From: JACVRW01 sp963716215
GTDB lineage: Bacteria > Actinomycetota > Thermoleophilia > Solirubrobacterales > Thermoleophilaceae
Assembly: GCA_963716215.1 (NCBI GenBank)
Contig: OY970298.1
Coordinates: 1,054,001 to 1,118,000, forward strand
DNA: 64,000 nt
Direction: 5' to 3'
The notes beneath the pieces are model-generated. The model searched no databases. It worked only from the letters and a program-made list of their open reading frames with translations, and was not told the origin of the DNA. The position numbers were made by a program, and so were the translations under genes. Shown here in pieces: positions 41,668 through 48,874 of this stretch. Within the stretch, counting starts at the first letter, position 1. Each line of letters starts with the position of its first letter.

Positions 41668-42698
41668 GGCTTCATCACGATCTTGAGCGCTTCGCGGCGG
41701 TCGTAGACGGCGTAGGCCTCGGCGGCCTCGGCGAGTGGCATGTGGTGGGTCACCAGGGGGGTCGGGTCGAGCACGCCGGCCGCCATCATCGCAAGCACGC
41801 GGTCGACGTGCCCGATGACGTTGGCGTGCCCCGTCTTGATCGTCAGCGCCTTGATCCAGACGACGCCCATGTGGACCTGGATACGTTCGGCGTAGACGCC
41901 GATGGCGGCGACCGTGCCGGCCTTGCGGGTCACACGGGCGGCCAGGTCGAGCGCGTCCGGGTGGCCGACGGCGTCGATGGCGGCGTCGACCCCCCGGCCC
42001 TCGGTCGCGGCCTTGACGGCGGAGCGCGGATCCTCATCGGTCAGGTGGACCGGCTCGGCGCCGAAGCTGGCGGCGAGCTCGAGGCGCTCGGCCACGCTGT
42101 CGATCGCGATCACCTTGGCGGCGCCCGATGCCTTGGCGGCCTGGACCGCACACAGGCCGACCGGGCCGAGGCCGAGCACCGCGGCGGTGTCGCCCGGGCG
42201 GATCCCGGCCTGGTCGACGGCGTGCCAGCCCGTGCCCATCACGTCGCCGGCGAACAGCGCGGCGTCGTCGGACATGCCCTCCGGCACGCGTCGCAGGGTC
42301 AGGTTCGCGTGCGGTACGAGCACCTGCTCGGCCTGGGCGCCCTGGAGCGACCCGAGCGTCTTGCCGTGGCCGAACACCCGCCCCTCGTCGCACTTGTGGA
42401 AGTCGCCGCGGCGACAGAAGAAGCAGTTGCCGCAGGCCGAGCAGTAGCACCCGAGCACGCGGTCGCCCTCGGCCACGTCGGTCACGGCGTCCCCGGCCGC
42501 CACGACGGTCCCGACGAACTCGTGACCCAGCGTGAAGCCGGGCTCGATCTGCACGCGCCCGTGGTAGATGTGCAGGTCGGAGCCGCACACGCCGGTGGCC
42601 TCGACGCGGACGACGGCGTCGTCGCGCTCGATCAGCTCGGGCTCGGGCCGGTCCTCGACGCGCACTTCGCCGGGCGCCTGAAAGGTGACCGCTTGCAT
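41664..42698 (-). CDS. Zinc-dependent alcohol dehydrogenase (MDR family)
   Basis: The 344-aa protein has catalytic zinc ligands Cys38 (GVCGSD) and His59 (GHE), a structural zinc site of CxxCxxCx7C type at 89-103, and the NAD(P) motif VLGLGPVGLCAVQAA. It starts 28 nt from the divergent thioesterase gene and its stop overlaps the hydratase start by 4 nt. With the aldehyde dehydrogenase downstream it could convert an alcohol to an acid in two steps. Confidence 0.92.
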   Translation of the reverse strand: MQAVTFQAPGEVRVEDRPEPELIERDDAVVRVEATGVCGSDLHIYHGRVQIEPGFTLGHEFVGTVVAAGDAVTDVAEGDRVLGCYCSACGNCFFCRRGDFHKCDEGRVFGHGKTLGSLQGAQAEQVLVPHANLTLRRVPEGMSDDAALFAGDVMGTGWHAVDQAGIRPGDTAAVLGLGPVGLCAVQAAKASGAAKVIAIDSVAERLELAASFGAEPVHLTDEDPRSAVKAATEGRGVDAAIDAVGHPDALDLAARVTRKAGTVAAIGVYAERIQVHMGVVWIKALTIKTGHANVIGHVDRVLAMMAAGVLDPTPLVTHHMPLAEAAEAYAVYDRREALKIVMKP

Positions 42699-42707
42699 GC
42701 GGCCTGC

Positions 42708-42713
42708 ACGCTA
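42708..42713 (-). promoter_or_regulatory. TANNNT -10-like element of the ADH operon (shared palindrome)
   Basis: TAGCGT on the minus strand lies 9 nt before the ADH ATG. It abuts the opposite-strand TAGGGT of the thioesterase gene, the two meeting in the self-complementary CTATAG at 42711-42716. Confidence 0.5.
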
Positions 42714-42719
42714 TAGGGT
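42714..42719 (+). promoter_or_regulatory. TANNNT -10-like element of the thioesterase gene (shared palindrome)
   Basis: TAGGGT lies 7 nt before GTG 42727. Both divergent genes would yield leaderless mRNAs, and two polymerases could not occupy the site at the same time. Confidence 0.5.
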
Positions 42720-42726
42720 CGCCGCC

Positions 42727-43494
42727 GTGACGGGCGGCTTTTACACGCTCGACGGGGAGCGCTACGTCCCCAGCGAGCTGACGCGTGGACCGTGGGACCC
42801 CGCGGCCCAGCACGCCGGCCCTCCGTCGGCGCTGATCGGGCGGGCGATCGAGCGCTGCGAGCCGCGCGACGGCATGCGCGTCGGGCGCGTGACATTCGAG
42901 ATCCTCGGCCCGGTCCCGCTGGCGCCGCTGACCGTCAAGGCGAGCGTGGTGCGCCCGGGGCGCAGCGTGGAGCTGCTCGAGGCGACCCTCGCCGGGCCCG
43001 ACGGCGAGGTGATGCGCGCCCGCGCCTGGCGGGTGGCGGTGGGGGAGGTCGTGCTGGACCCCGGGGAATCGCCGCCGCTCGGGCCCGACAGCGCGGAGCC
43101 CCGCCCGTTCTTCCCCACGGGCGAGGAGGTCGGCTACCACACCGCCATGGAATACCGCTTCGCCGCGGGCGGCTTCCTCGAGCCGGGACCCGCGACCGTC
43201 TGGATGCGCATGCGTGGCCCGCTCGTGGAGGGCGAGCAGCCGACGTCGTTGCAGCGGGTGCTCGTGGCCGCCGACTCCGGGAACGGGGTGAGCGCCGCGC
43301 TGGACTGGCGCGAGTACCTGTTCATCAACACCGATCTGACCGTGCACGTGCTGCGCCCGCCCGAGGGCGACTGGGTGTGCCTCGACGCGGTGACGTACGT
43401 GCAGGGCCTGGGCATGAGCGACACCGCGCTGTGGGACGAGCGCGGCCGCATCGGGCGCGCCGCCCAGACGCTGCTGGTGCGCCCGCGCGCTTGA
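42727..43494 (+). CDS. Acyl-CoA thioesterase-like (double hot-dog) protein
   Basis: The 255-aa product resembles the TesB-like thioesterase family of actinobacteria: an N-terminal hot-dog half (TRGPWDPAAQHAGPPSALIG) and a C-terminal half (YLFINTDLTVHVLRPPEGDW). It may hydrolyse acyl-CoA, but some members are not proven enzymes. GTG 42727 was chosen over an ATG at 42685 because the latter would lie inside the divergent ADH gene and because TAGGGT precedes it at a leaderless distance. Confidence 0.82.
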   Translation: MTGGFYTLDGERYVPSELTRGPWDPAAQHAGPPSALIGRAIERCEPRDGMRVGRVTFEILGPVPLAPLTVKASVVRPGRSVELLEATLAGPDGEVMRARAWRVAVGEVVLDPGESPPLGPDSAEPRPFFPTGEEVGYHTAMEYRFAAGGFLEPGPATVWMRMRGPLVEGEQPTSLQRVLVAADSGNGVSAALDWREYLFINTDLTVHVLRPPEGDWVCLDAVTYVQGLGMSDTALWDERGRIGRAAQTLLVRPRA

Positions 43495-43525
43495 CCTGCC
43501 CACGCCCGCCGGGGAGGCTTCGGGC

Positions 43526-44362
43526 ATGGCCGACACCACATCGCCCGTCCTGATCACCGGCTGCTCCACGGGGATCGGGCGGGCCACCGCCGAGCGGCTC
43601 GCGCGCCGCGGGCTGACCGTCTACGCCACGGCTCGCCGGCTCGAGTCGATCGAGGATCTGAAGAAGGCGGGCTGCCGCACGCTGGCGCTGGACGTGACCG
43701 ACGAGGCCTCGATGCAGGCCGCGGTGGCTGCCGTCGAGGACGCCGAGGGCTCCGTGGGCGCGCTGGTGAACAACGCCGGCTACAGCCAGAGCGGCGCCGT
43801 CGAGACGATCCCCCTCGACGAGGTGCGCCGGCAGTTCGAGACCAACGTGTTCGGCCTCGTGAGGATGTGCCAGCTGGTGCTGCCGGGCATGCGGCGCGCC
43901 CAGCAGGGACGGATCGTCAACGTCAGCTCGATGGGCGGCAAGCTGGTGTTCCCGGGTGGCGGGATCTACCACGGCACCAAGTTCGCGGTGGAGGCGATCT
44001 CGGACGCGATGCGCTTCGAGGTGCGCGGCTTCGGAGTACACGTCTCAGTTATCGAGCCGGGGCTGATCAAGACCAACTTCGCCGAGACCGCCGTGGGCTC
44101 CGTCTCCCATGACGACGGCCCCTACGCCGAGTTCAACACGGCCGTTTCTGCCAGCACCGCGGGGGTCTACGACAGCGCGCTCGGCAGGCTCGGAGGCGGT
44201 CCTGAGACGGTCGCCAAGGCCATCGAGCGGGCGGTCACGGCGCGTCGCCCGCGCACGCGCTATCCGGTCACCGCCTCGGCCCGTCTGTTCATGGTGCAGC
44301 GCGCGATCCTGCCCGATCGCGCCTGGGATGCAGTGGTGGGTTCGTCGTTCCCGCGCCCGTAG
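43526..44362 (+). CDS. Short-chain dehydrogenase/reductase
   Basis: This classical SDR of 278 aa has the cofactor motif TGCSTGIG near residues 11-18, NNAG, the catalytic Ser in VNVSSMGG and YxxxK as YHGTK. It oxidises or reduces a carbonyl or alcohol, probably with NAD(P). A GGGGAGG ribosome-binding site precedes ATG 43526. It lies between the thioesterase and the SCP2-domain gene, all on the + strand. Confidence 0.92.
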   Translation: MADTTSPVLITGCSTGIGRATAERLARRGLTVYATARRLESIEDLKKAGCRTLALDVTDEASMQAAVAAVEDAEGSVGALVNNAGYSQSGAVETIPLDEVRRQFETNVFGLVRMCQLVLPGMRRAQQGRIVNVSSMGGKLVFPGGGIYHGTKFAVEAISDAMRFEVRGFGVHVSVIEPGLIKTNFAETAVGSVSHDDGPYAEFNTAVSASTAGVYDSALGRLGGGPETVAKAIERAVTARRPRTRYPVTASARLFMVQRAILPDRAWDAVVGSSFPRP

Positions 44363-44365
44363 ACT
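44360..44365 (+). promoter_or_regulatory. TANNNT -10-like element before the SCP2-domain gene
   Basis: TAGACT overlaps the stop codon of the SDR gene and lies 8 nt before ATG 44374. Confidence 0.4.
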
Positions 44366-44373
44366 TCGCGCCC

Positions 44374-44793
44374 ATGGCCTATTTCAAGGACGCCGCCGAG
44401 GTCTACGCGACCATCGGCAAGCTGTTCGAGAACCTCGCCGCGGACGAGGAGCTCTCGCCCAAGTTCGCGAAGGCGAACACGATCGTCCAGTACCAGTACC
44501 GCCAGCCCGAGTCCCAGATCACGGTGAAGCTGATCGAGGGCGAGGACGGTCAGGTCGACTGCGGCGAGACGACGATGGAGCCCGAGGTCGTCATGACGAT
44601 GGACGCCGACACGGCGCACCGCTTCTGGCTCGGCAAGGTCAACGTGACCGTTGCCCTGGCGCGCGGGCAGATGAAGGCCAAGGGCCCGGTGGCGAAGATC
44701 CTCAAGCTCGTGCCGCTCGTCAAGCCGGTCTTCCCTCGCTATCGCCAGCAGCTCGAGGAGTCGGGCCGGCAGGACCTGCTCGAGGCCTCCTGA
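44374..44793 (+). CDS. SCP2 sterol-binding-domain protein
   Basis: The 139-aa single-domain protein matches the SCP2 lipid-binding fold (ITVKLIEGEDGQVDCGETTM, then EPEVVMTMDADTAHRFWLGK and LARGQMKAKGPVAKILKLVP). Such proteins bind hydrophobic molecules such as fatty acyl chains or sterols. Its stop overlaps the ATG of the Fe-ADH gene by one base, so the two are coupled, which suggests a hydrophobic alcohol as the substrate. That link is inference. Confidence 0.85.
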   Translation: MAYFKDAAEVYATIGKLFENLAADEELSPKFAKANTIVQYQYRQPESQITVKLIEGEDGQVDCGETTMEPEVVMTMDADTAHRFWLGKVNVTVALARGQMKAKGPVAKILKLVPLVKPVFPRYRQQLEESGRQDLLEAS

Positions 44794-46007
44794 TGCCGGA
44801 GGCGGGCTCCGCGCTCGACGCCGCTCCGCTGCGGGGCTTCAAGGACTTCTACCAGTACGCCGCCACCACCCGGATCATCGCCGGGCGCGACCTGCTCGAG
44901 TCGACCGGCTTCGAGTTCCAGAAGGAAGGCGCGCGGCGGGTCTTCGTGGTCACCGACGAGGTCGTGCGCGGCACGGGGCTGGTGGAGCGCGTGGAGACTG
45001 GCGTGACCGACGGCGGGCTGGAGGTGGCCGCCGTGTTCGACCAGGTGCCCCAGGACTCGTCGACGTCGGTCGTGGAGAGCTGCGCAGCCGCCGCCAAGGA
45101 GGCTGGCGCCGATTCGTTCCTGGCCGTCGGCGGCGGTTCGGTGATGGACACGGCCAAGGTGGCCGACGCCGTCTTCACCCACGGCGGGACCGCGGCCGAG
45201 CAGGAGGGCTTCTTCCTGATGCCGCGTGAGGACGACGGGATGGGTCGTCCGCTCGACATCGCGCCGTTGGCGTGCATCCCGACCACGGCGGGCACCGGCA
45301 GCGAGGTCTCGATGGCCGCCGTGATCAAGGACCCCGAGCGCATGGTCAAGATCGAGATCGCCGACTTCCCGCTGTTCCCCCGGCTCGCGATCCTCGACCC
45401 GGACACCACCCGGACGCTGCCGGCCCGCGTGGCGGCCGCCACGGGCATGGACGCGATGACGCACGCCATCGAGGGCTACGTCTCGACCGACTGGAGCCCC
45501 CACCAGGATGCGCGCTCGCTGCAGGCGCTGCGCATGATCCGCGACAACCTCGAGCGAGCCGTCGAGCGCGGCGAACAGGACGAGGACGCGCGCGGGAACA
45601 TGCTGATCGCGGCCAACCTGGCGATCACGATCGCGCTGGGTGCGGTGCACGCGATGTCGCATCCGGCGGGCGCGCAGTTCGGCGTGCCGCACGGCGTAGC
45701 GAACGCGATCCACCTGCCGCACGTGGTCGAGCACAACGCGGCCGGCGGGCCCGACATCGCCGACCGCTACCGCGACGTCGCCGACATCTTCGACGTGAGC
45801 GACCCCGACGTCGGCCCCGCGCTGGCCGCGTATCTCACCGACCTGAACATCCGGCTGGGGTTGCCGACGCGCCTGTCCGAGGTCGGTGTGCCCGAGGACG
45901 GCATCCCGGCGCTCGTGGAGGGCGCGATGGGGGACGGCACGACGCTGCTGAACCCGCGCGAGATGGGCGAGGACGACTACGCCGAGCTGTACCGCAAGGC
46001 CCTGTGA
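44793..46007 (+). CDS. Iron-containing (type III) alcohol dehydrogenase
   Basis: The 404-aa enzyme has the cofactor segment LAVGGGSVMDTAKVAD, PTTAGTGSEVS, and the metal ligands Asp and His in GMDAMTHAIEGY and His in AVHAMSHPAGAQFGVPHG. It interconverts an alcohol and an aldehyde using NAD(P)H. ATG 44793 overlaps the stop of the SCP2 gene; the longer open frame upstream is a shadow. A palindromic repeat follows the stop. Confidence 0.92.
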   Translation: MPEAGSALDAAPLRGFKDFYQYAATTRIIAGRDLLESTGFEFQKEGARRVFVVTDEVVRGTGLVERVETGVTDGGLEVAAVFDQVPQDSSTSVVESCAAAAKEAGADSFLAVGGGSVMDTAKVADAVFTHGGTAAEQEGFFLMPREDDGMGRPLDIAPLACIPTTAGTGSEVSMAAVIKDPERMVKIEIADFPLFPRLAILDPDTTRTLPARVAAATGMDAMTHAIEGYVSTDWSPHQDARSLQALRMIRDNLERAVERGEQDEDARGNMLIAANLAITIALGAVHAMSHPAGAQFGVPHGVANAIHLPHVVEHNAAGGPDIADRYRDVADIFDVSDPDVGPALAAYLTDLNIRLGLPTRLSEVGVPEDGIPALVEGAMGDGTTLLNPREMGEDDYAELYRKAL

Positions 46008-46014
46008 GTGACAT

Positions 46015-46034
46015 CCGGGGGCTCGCGCCCCCGG
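46015..46034. repeat. GC palindrome, copy 1 (terminator-like)
   Basis: CCGGGGG and CCCCCGG flank CTCGCG. It lies 8 nt behind the Fe-ADH stop and is the first of three similar palindromes in 2.8 kb, each placed at a gene end. It could terminate transcription in either direction, though no T-run follows. Confidence 0.6.
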
Positions 46035-46067
46035 ACCCCCGTGGCACGCTGGCCGGTCGATGCCAAT

Positions 46068-46088
46068 CCGGGGGGCTCGCGCCCCCGC
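46068..46088. repeat. GC palindrome, copy 2 (terminator-like)
   Basis: This is a near-exact repeat of copy 1: AATCC precedes GGGGGG CTCGCG CCCCC. It lies at the 3' end of the convergent epimerase gene and touches its stop codon. Confidence 0.6.
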
Positions 46089-47108
46089 TCAGGGAAGGAC
46101 GTCCTGGCGCTGCGCCTTGACCATCTCGTCGAGCGTCCGGCGGGCCGTGTGCTGCGGGCGCCACTTGAGCATCGTCTTGGCCCGGTCCGTCTTCATCAGC
46201 ACCGGCTTGCGCACCGAGTGCAGCCAGGCGACCGAGTCCGGCGTCAGCGGCATACGGGTCGCGATCTCGGCCGTGGCCTCCACGGCCAGCTTGGGCACCG
46301 GGACGGAGTACCACCCGAGCGCCGAGGCGAGGTGCGAGAAGGTCAGCGTGCCGCCCGCCGCCAGGTTGTACGGGCCCGGCTCGCCGACGCCGCGGACCCC
46401 GGCGACGAATGCCCGCGCCACGTCGTCGGAGTGCACCAGCTGGAAGCGGGCGCCCGGGTCTGGGATCACCGGCTTCAGCGCCGGCACCATGGCCAGCAGC
46501 CGCACGACCGCGTCAGGCATCGCCTCGCTGAGCCGGAAGTACGGGATTTCCTCCAGCATCGTGCGCGCCTCGGGACCCGCGACGACGCAGGGGCGGAAGA
46601 CGTAGGCGATCGTGCGGCGGCGGTTGAGCAGGGTGGCCGCCAGCACCTGCTCCACCTCTGCCTTCTGCTGGGAGTAGGGGTGCTCGGGCGAGCCGCGCGC
46701 GGTGATCTCCTCCGTCAGCCAGTCCGGGTTGTCGTCGTGGAAGCCGTAGGCGGCGACGCTCGAGGCGTAGCAGATGCGCTCCGCGCCGGCCTTGACCGCT
46801 TCCTCGAACACGCGCCGGGAGCCGTCGACGTTGAGCGCGCGCGTGGAGTCGCTCGCGTCGAGGATCGCGAACGCCAGGTGCACGACCACGTGGGCGTCCT
46901 TCACGAGACCGCGGACGCTCGCCGAGTCGGTCACGTCACCCTGCCGGTATTCGGTCTTGCGCCAGCCCCGCTCGGCCGGATCGAAGGGCCTGCGCGCCAT
47001 GCCGATGATTCGCTTGACGGCACGCGATCGCTCCAGTGCGTCGACGATGCCGAGGCCGAGGTCGCCCGTCGGTCCGGTCACAGCAACCGTGAGGCCGGTG
47101 CTGGCCAT
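46089..47108 (-). CDS. NAD-dependent epimerase/dehydratase-family (extended SDR) protein
   Basis: The 339-aa protein starts with the nucleotide-binding motif VTGPTGDLGLGIVDAL and has the family YxxxK as YSQQK. Extended SDRs of this type act on nucleotide sugars or small carbonyl compounds; the substrate is not evident. TAGAAC lies 6 nt before the ATG and resembles the recurring -10 element. The gene faces the Fe-ADH gene with two GC palindromes in between. Confidence 0.85.
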   Translation of the reverse strand: MASTGLTVAVTGPTGDLGLGIVDALERSRAVKRIIGMARRPFDPAERGWRKTEYRQGDVTDSASVRGLVKDAHVVVHLAFAILDASDSTRALNVDGSRRVFEEAVKAGAERICYASSVAAYGFHDDNPDWLTEEITARGSPEHPYSQQKAEVEQVLAATLLNRRRTIAYVFRPCVVAGPEARTMLEEIPYFRLSEAMPDAVVRLLAMVPALKPVIPDPGARFQLVHSDDVARAFVAGVRGVGEPGPYNLAAGGTLTFSHLASALGWYSVPVPKLAVEATAEIATRMPLTPDSVAWLHSVRKPVLMKTDRAKTMLKWRPQHTARRTLDEMVKAQRQDVLP

Positions 47109-47117
47109 GGTGCGGTT

Positions 47118-47888
47118 CTATCTGATTCGAGCGCGCGGCGTGCGAACCGTCTCGCACTCGCCGACCAGGTCGAAGCCGTCGGCGATGACGGTGTCCTCCC
47201 CGGCGCCGCACCTGATCCGGTCGCGGCGCTTGTCGCGCGCCCGGACGACGTCGTCGCCCCCGCCGCTGTCGATCGAGTCCGCTCCGCTGCCGCCCTTCAC
47301 GTCGTCGGCGAACGAGCCGGTGCGGATGCGGTCGCGGCCGGAGCCGCCGTCGACCTTCAGCCGGCCGCCGTCGGCGAGCACGAGATCGTCGCCGGGGCCC
47401 GCCGAGATCTGGGCGTTGCCCTCGACGGAGTAGATGCGGTCGGCGCCCGAGCCCGCGTCGACGACGTCGCCGCCGAGGGAGGCGTAGATCCGGTCCGCGC
47501 CCGAGCCCCCGAAGAGCCGGTCGATGCCGTCCTGGCCGAACAGCGTGTCCGCCCCCGGGCCCCCCAGAACCAGGTCGGCGTGGGCGCCGGCGTACACGAC
47601 GTCGTTGCCGAAGCCGGCGTCAAGGCGGTCCTCGCCGGTGCCGCCGAGGATCAGGTCGATGCCGTCGGCGCCCTCGACCAGGTCGTTGCCCGGCCCCGCC
47701 TCGAGGTAATCGTCCGACCCCAGGCCGAGCAGATGGTCGTCGCCCGCCTCGCCGTAGAGCTGGTCCGGTCCGGGCGTGCCTGTGAGCCGATCGGCGTCCT
47801 CGGTGCCGACCTGGGTGGCGGCGAACGCGACCGCGCCTGTTGCGCAAAGGACCGCGAGCGCCGCGACGACTATGGAAATGCCTCGCAT
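47118..47888 (-). CDS. Secreted RTX-like calcium-binding-repeat protein
   Basis: A signal peptide (GISIVVAALAVLCATGAVAFA) is followed by about ten nine-residue glycine/aspartate repeats (GEAGDDHLLGLGSDDYLEAG, then many GGxGxDxI units), the hemolysin-type calcium-binding pattern. A short C-terminal segment (CGAGEDTVIADGFDLVGEC) holds two cysteines. The 256-aa protein has no toxin or enzyme domain, so it may be a surface or structural calcium-binding protein. The start is ATG 47888; the frame beyond it is a shadow of the Nudix gene. Confidence 0.82.
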   Translation of the reverse strand: MRGISIVVAALAVLCATGAVAFAATQVGTEDADRLTGTPGPDQLYGEAGDDHLLGLGSDDYLEAGPGNDLVEGADGIDLILGGTGEDRLDAGFGNDVVYAGAHADLVLGGPGADTLFGQDGIDRLFGGSGADRIYASLGGDVVDAGSGADRIYSVEGNAQISAGPGDDLVLADGGRLKVDGGSGRDRIRTGSFADDVKGGSGADSIDSGGGDDVVRARDKRRDRIRCGAGEDTVIADGFDLVGECETVRTPRARIR

Positions 47889-47926
47889 CACCCTGTGTAA
47901 ACCACCGCCGGCCGCTCGGGTTGCGC

Positions 47927-48547
47927 TCATTCGTCGTCGTAGCCGGGCTCGCCGGGGAGCAGCACCTCGGCCGACCCGTCGCGCACGACCACCCGCGGCT
48001 GCACCGGGACCACCTCGCGCCTGCGGGCCTTGTCGAGCGCGTCGGCGACCGAGTCCATCTCCGTGAGCGCCTCCAGATGCTTGATCGTCGGGAAGACCAG
48101 CATCAGCTCGCCGCGCGCGTGGGCGTCGAGCGCCGCGCTGGGGCGCAGCCAGGCGGCATCCACGCACTCGGCGCCGTCGACGGTGACCTCGACGCCGTCG
48201 GGCGCCTCCGCCACGAAAAACCAGGTGTCGAAGCGCACCACCACCTCCGGTGGCGTGATCCAGCGCGACCAGGTCACCACCGGGTGGCCGGCCGGGAGCG
48301 CGACCCCGGCCTCCTCCTCGAGCTCGCGCACGGCGGCCGCCGCGTGGTCGGCGTCGTCGGAGTGGACGGCGCCGCCGGGGAACACCCACGCGCCGCCCAT
48401 GAAGCGCTGCTCCGGGTTGCGCTTCACCAGCAGCACCTCGGGGCCGTCAGGGCCATCGCGCAGAACCACGATCGAGGCTGCCTGACGCGGCTCGGTCACC
48501 TCGCCTTCGTTCCACTCCTCACTGGGATGGGGGCCATCCACCCGCAC
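47927..48547 (-). CDS. Nudix hydrolase
   Basis: The Nudix box is visible as WVFPGGAV followed by AVRELEEEAGVALP (residues about 54-81); it keeps the essential RELEEEAG core. The 206-aa length and the C-terminal extension fit the actinobacterial Nudix group that hydrolyses nucleoside diphosphate derivatives or CoA-like compounds. It starts at GTG 48547. The divergent rubredoxin gene starts 41 nt away. Confidence 0.88.
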   Translation of the reverse strand: MRVDGPHPSEEWNEGEVTEPRQAASIVVLRDGPDGPEVLLVKRNPEQRFMGGAWVFPGGAVHSDDADHAAAAVRELEEEAGVALPAGHPVVTWSRWITPPEVVVRFDTWFFVAEAPDGVEVTVDGAECVDAAWLRPSAALDAHARGELMLVFPTIKHLEALTEMDSVADALDKARRREVVPVQPRVVVRDGSAEVLLPGEPGYDDE

Positions 48548-48553
48548 CGCATC

Positions 48554-48559
48554 ACCCTA
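48554..48559 (-). promoter_or_regulatory. TANNNT -10-like element before the Nudix gene
   Basis: TAGGGT on the minus strand lies 6 nt before GTG 48547. Confidence 0.45.
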
Positions 48560-48571
48560 TCGCTGTCCCGC

Positions 48572-48577
48572 TAAGGT
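48572..48577 (+). promoter_or_regulatory. TANNNT -10-like element before the rubredoxin gene
   Basis: TAAGGT lies 11 nt before ATG 48589, which would give a leader of only a few nucleotides. Confidence 0.4.
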
Positions 48578-48588
48578 TCCGCGGTCGA

Positions 48589-48771
48589 ATGAGCGTCGAA
48601 GCCGCCACGCAACAGTGGATCTGCACCTCCTGCGGGTTCATCTACGACCCCGCTGAGGGCGACCCCGACGGCGGCATTCCCGCGGGCACCGCGTTCACCG
48701 ACATCCCGGACGACTGGTTCTGCCCGGTATGCGGCGCCCGCAAGAAGGACTTCGAGCTTTACGAGGGTTGA
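48589..48771 (+). CDS. Rubredoxin
   Basis: The 60-aa protein has the two CxxCG motifs that hold the single iron (WICTSCGFIYDP and WFCPVCGARKKDFE). It is a soluble one-electron carrier. No alkane hydroxylase or rubredoxin reductase is next to it, so its partner is not visible here. It is a single gene between the divergent Nudix gene and a convergent bioA. Confidence 0.96.
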   Translation: MSVEAATQQWICTSCGFIYDPAEGDPDGGIPAGTAFTDIPDDWFCPVCGARKKDFELYEG

Positions 48772-48776
48772 AATCT

Positions 48777-48792
48777 GGGGCTCGGGCGCCCC
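48777..48792. repeat. GC palindrome, copy 3 (diverged)
   Basis: AATCT precedes GGGGC and GCCCC flanking TCGGGC. It resembles copies 1 and 2 at 46.0 kb and again lies just behind a stop codon (rubredoxin). Confidence 0.5.
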
Positions 48793-48803
48793 GGCCCTCT
48801 CGC

Positions 48804-48846
48804 GAGACTGACTTTGACGACGTAATAGGTCACAAAACTCAGTCTC
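48804..48846. repeat. Long AT-richer inverted repeat between rubredoxin and bioA
   Basis: GAGACTGA at 48804-48811 is the exact reverse complement of TCAGTCTC at 48839-48846. The arms continue imperfectly with CTTTG and CAAAAC. The centre contains the AT-rich GACGTAATAGGTC. It stands out from the GC-rich surroundings and could be a bidirectional terminator or a dispersed palindromic element. Confidence 0.6.
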
Positions 48847-48874
48847 ATGGGCCGGCCCGGTTCGGGCGGTCCCC

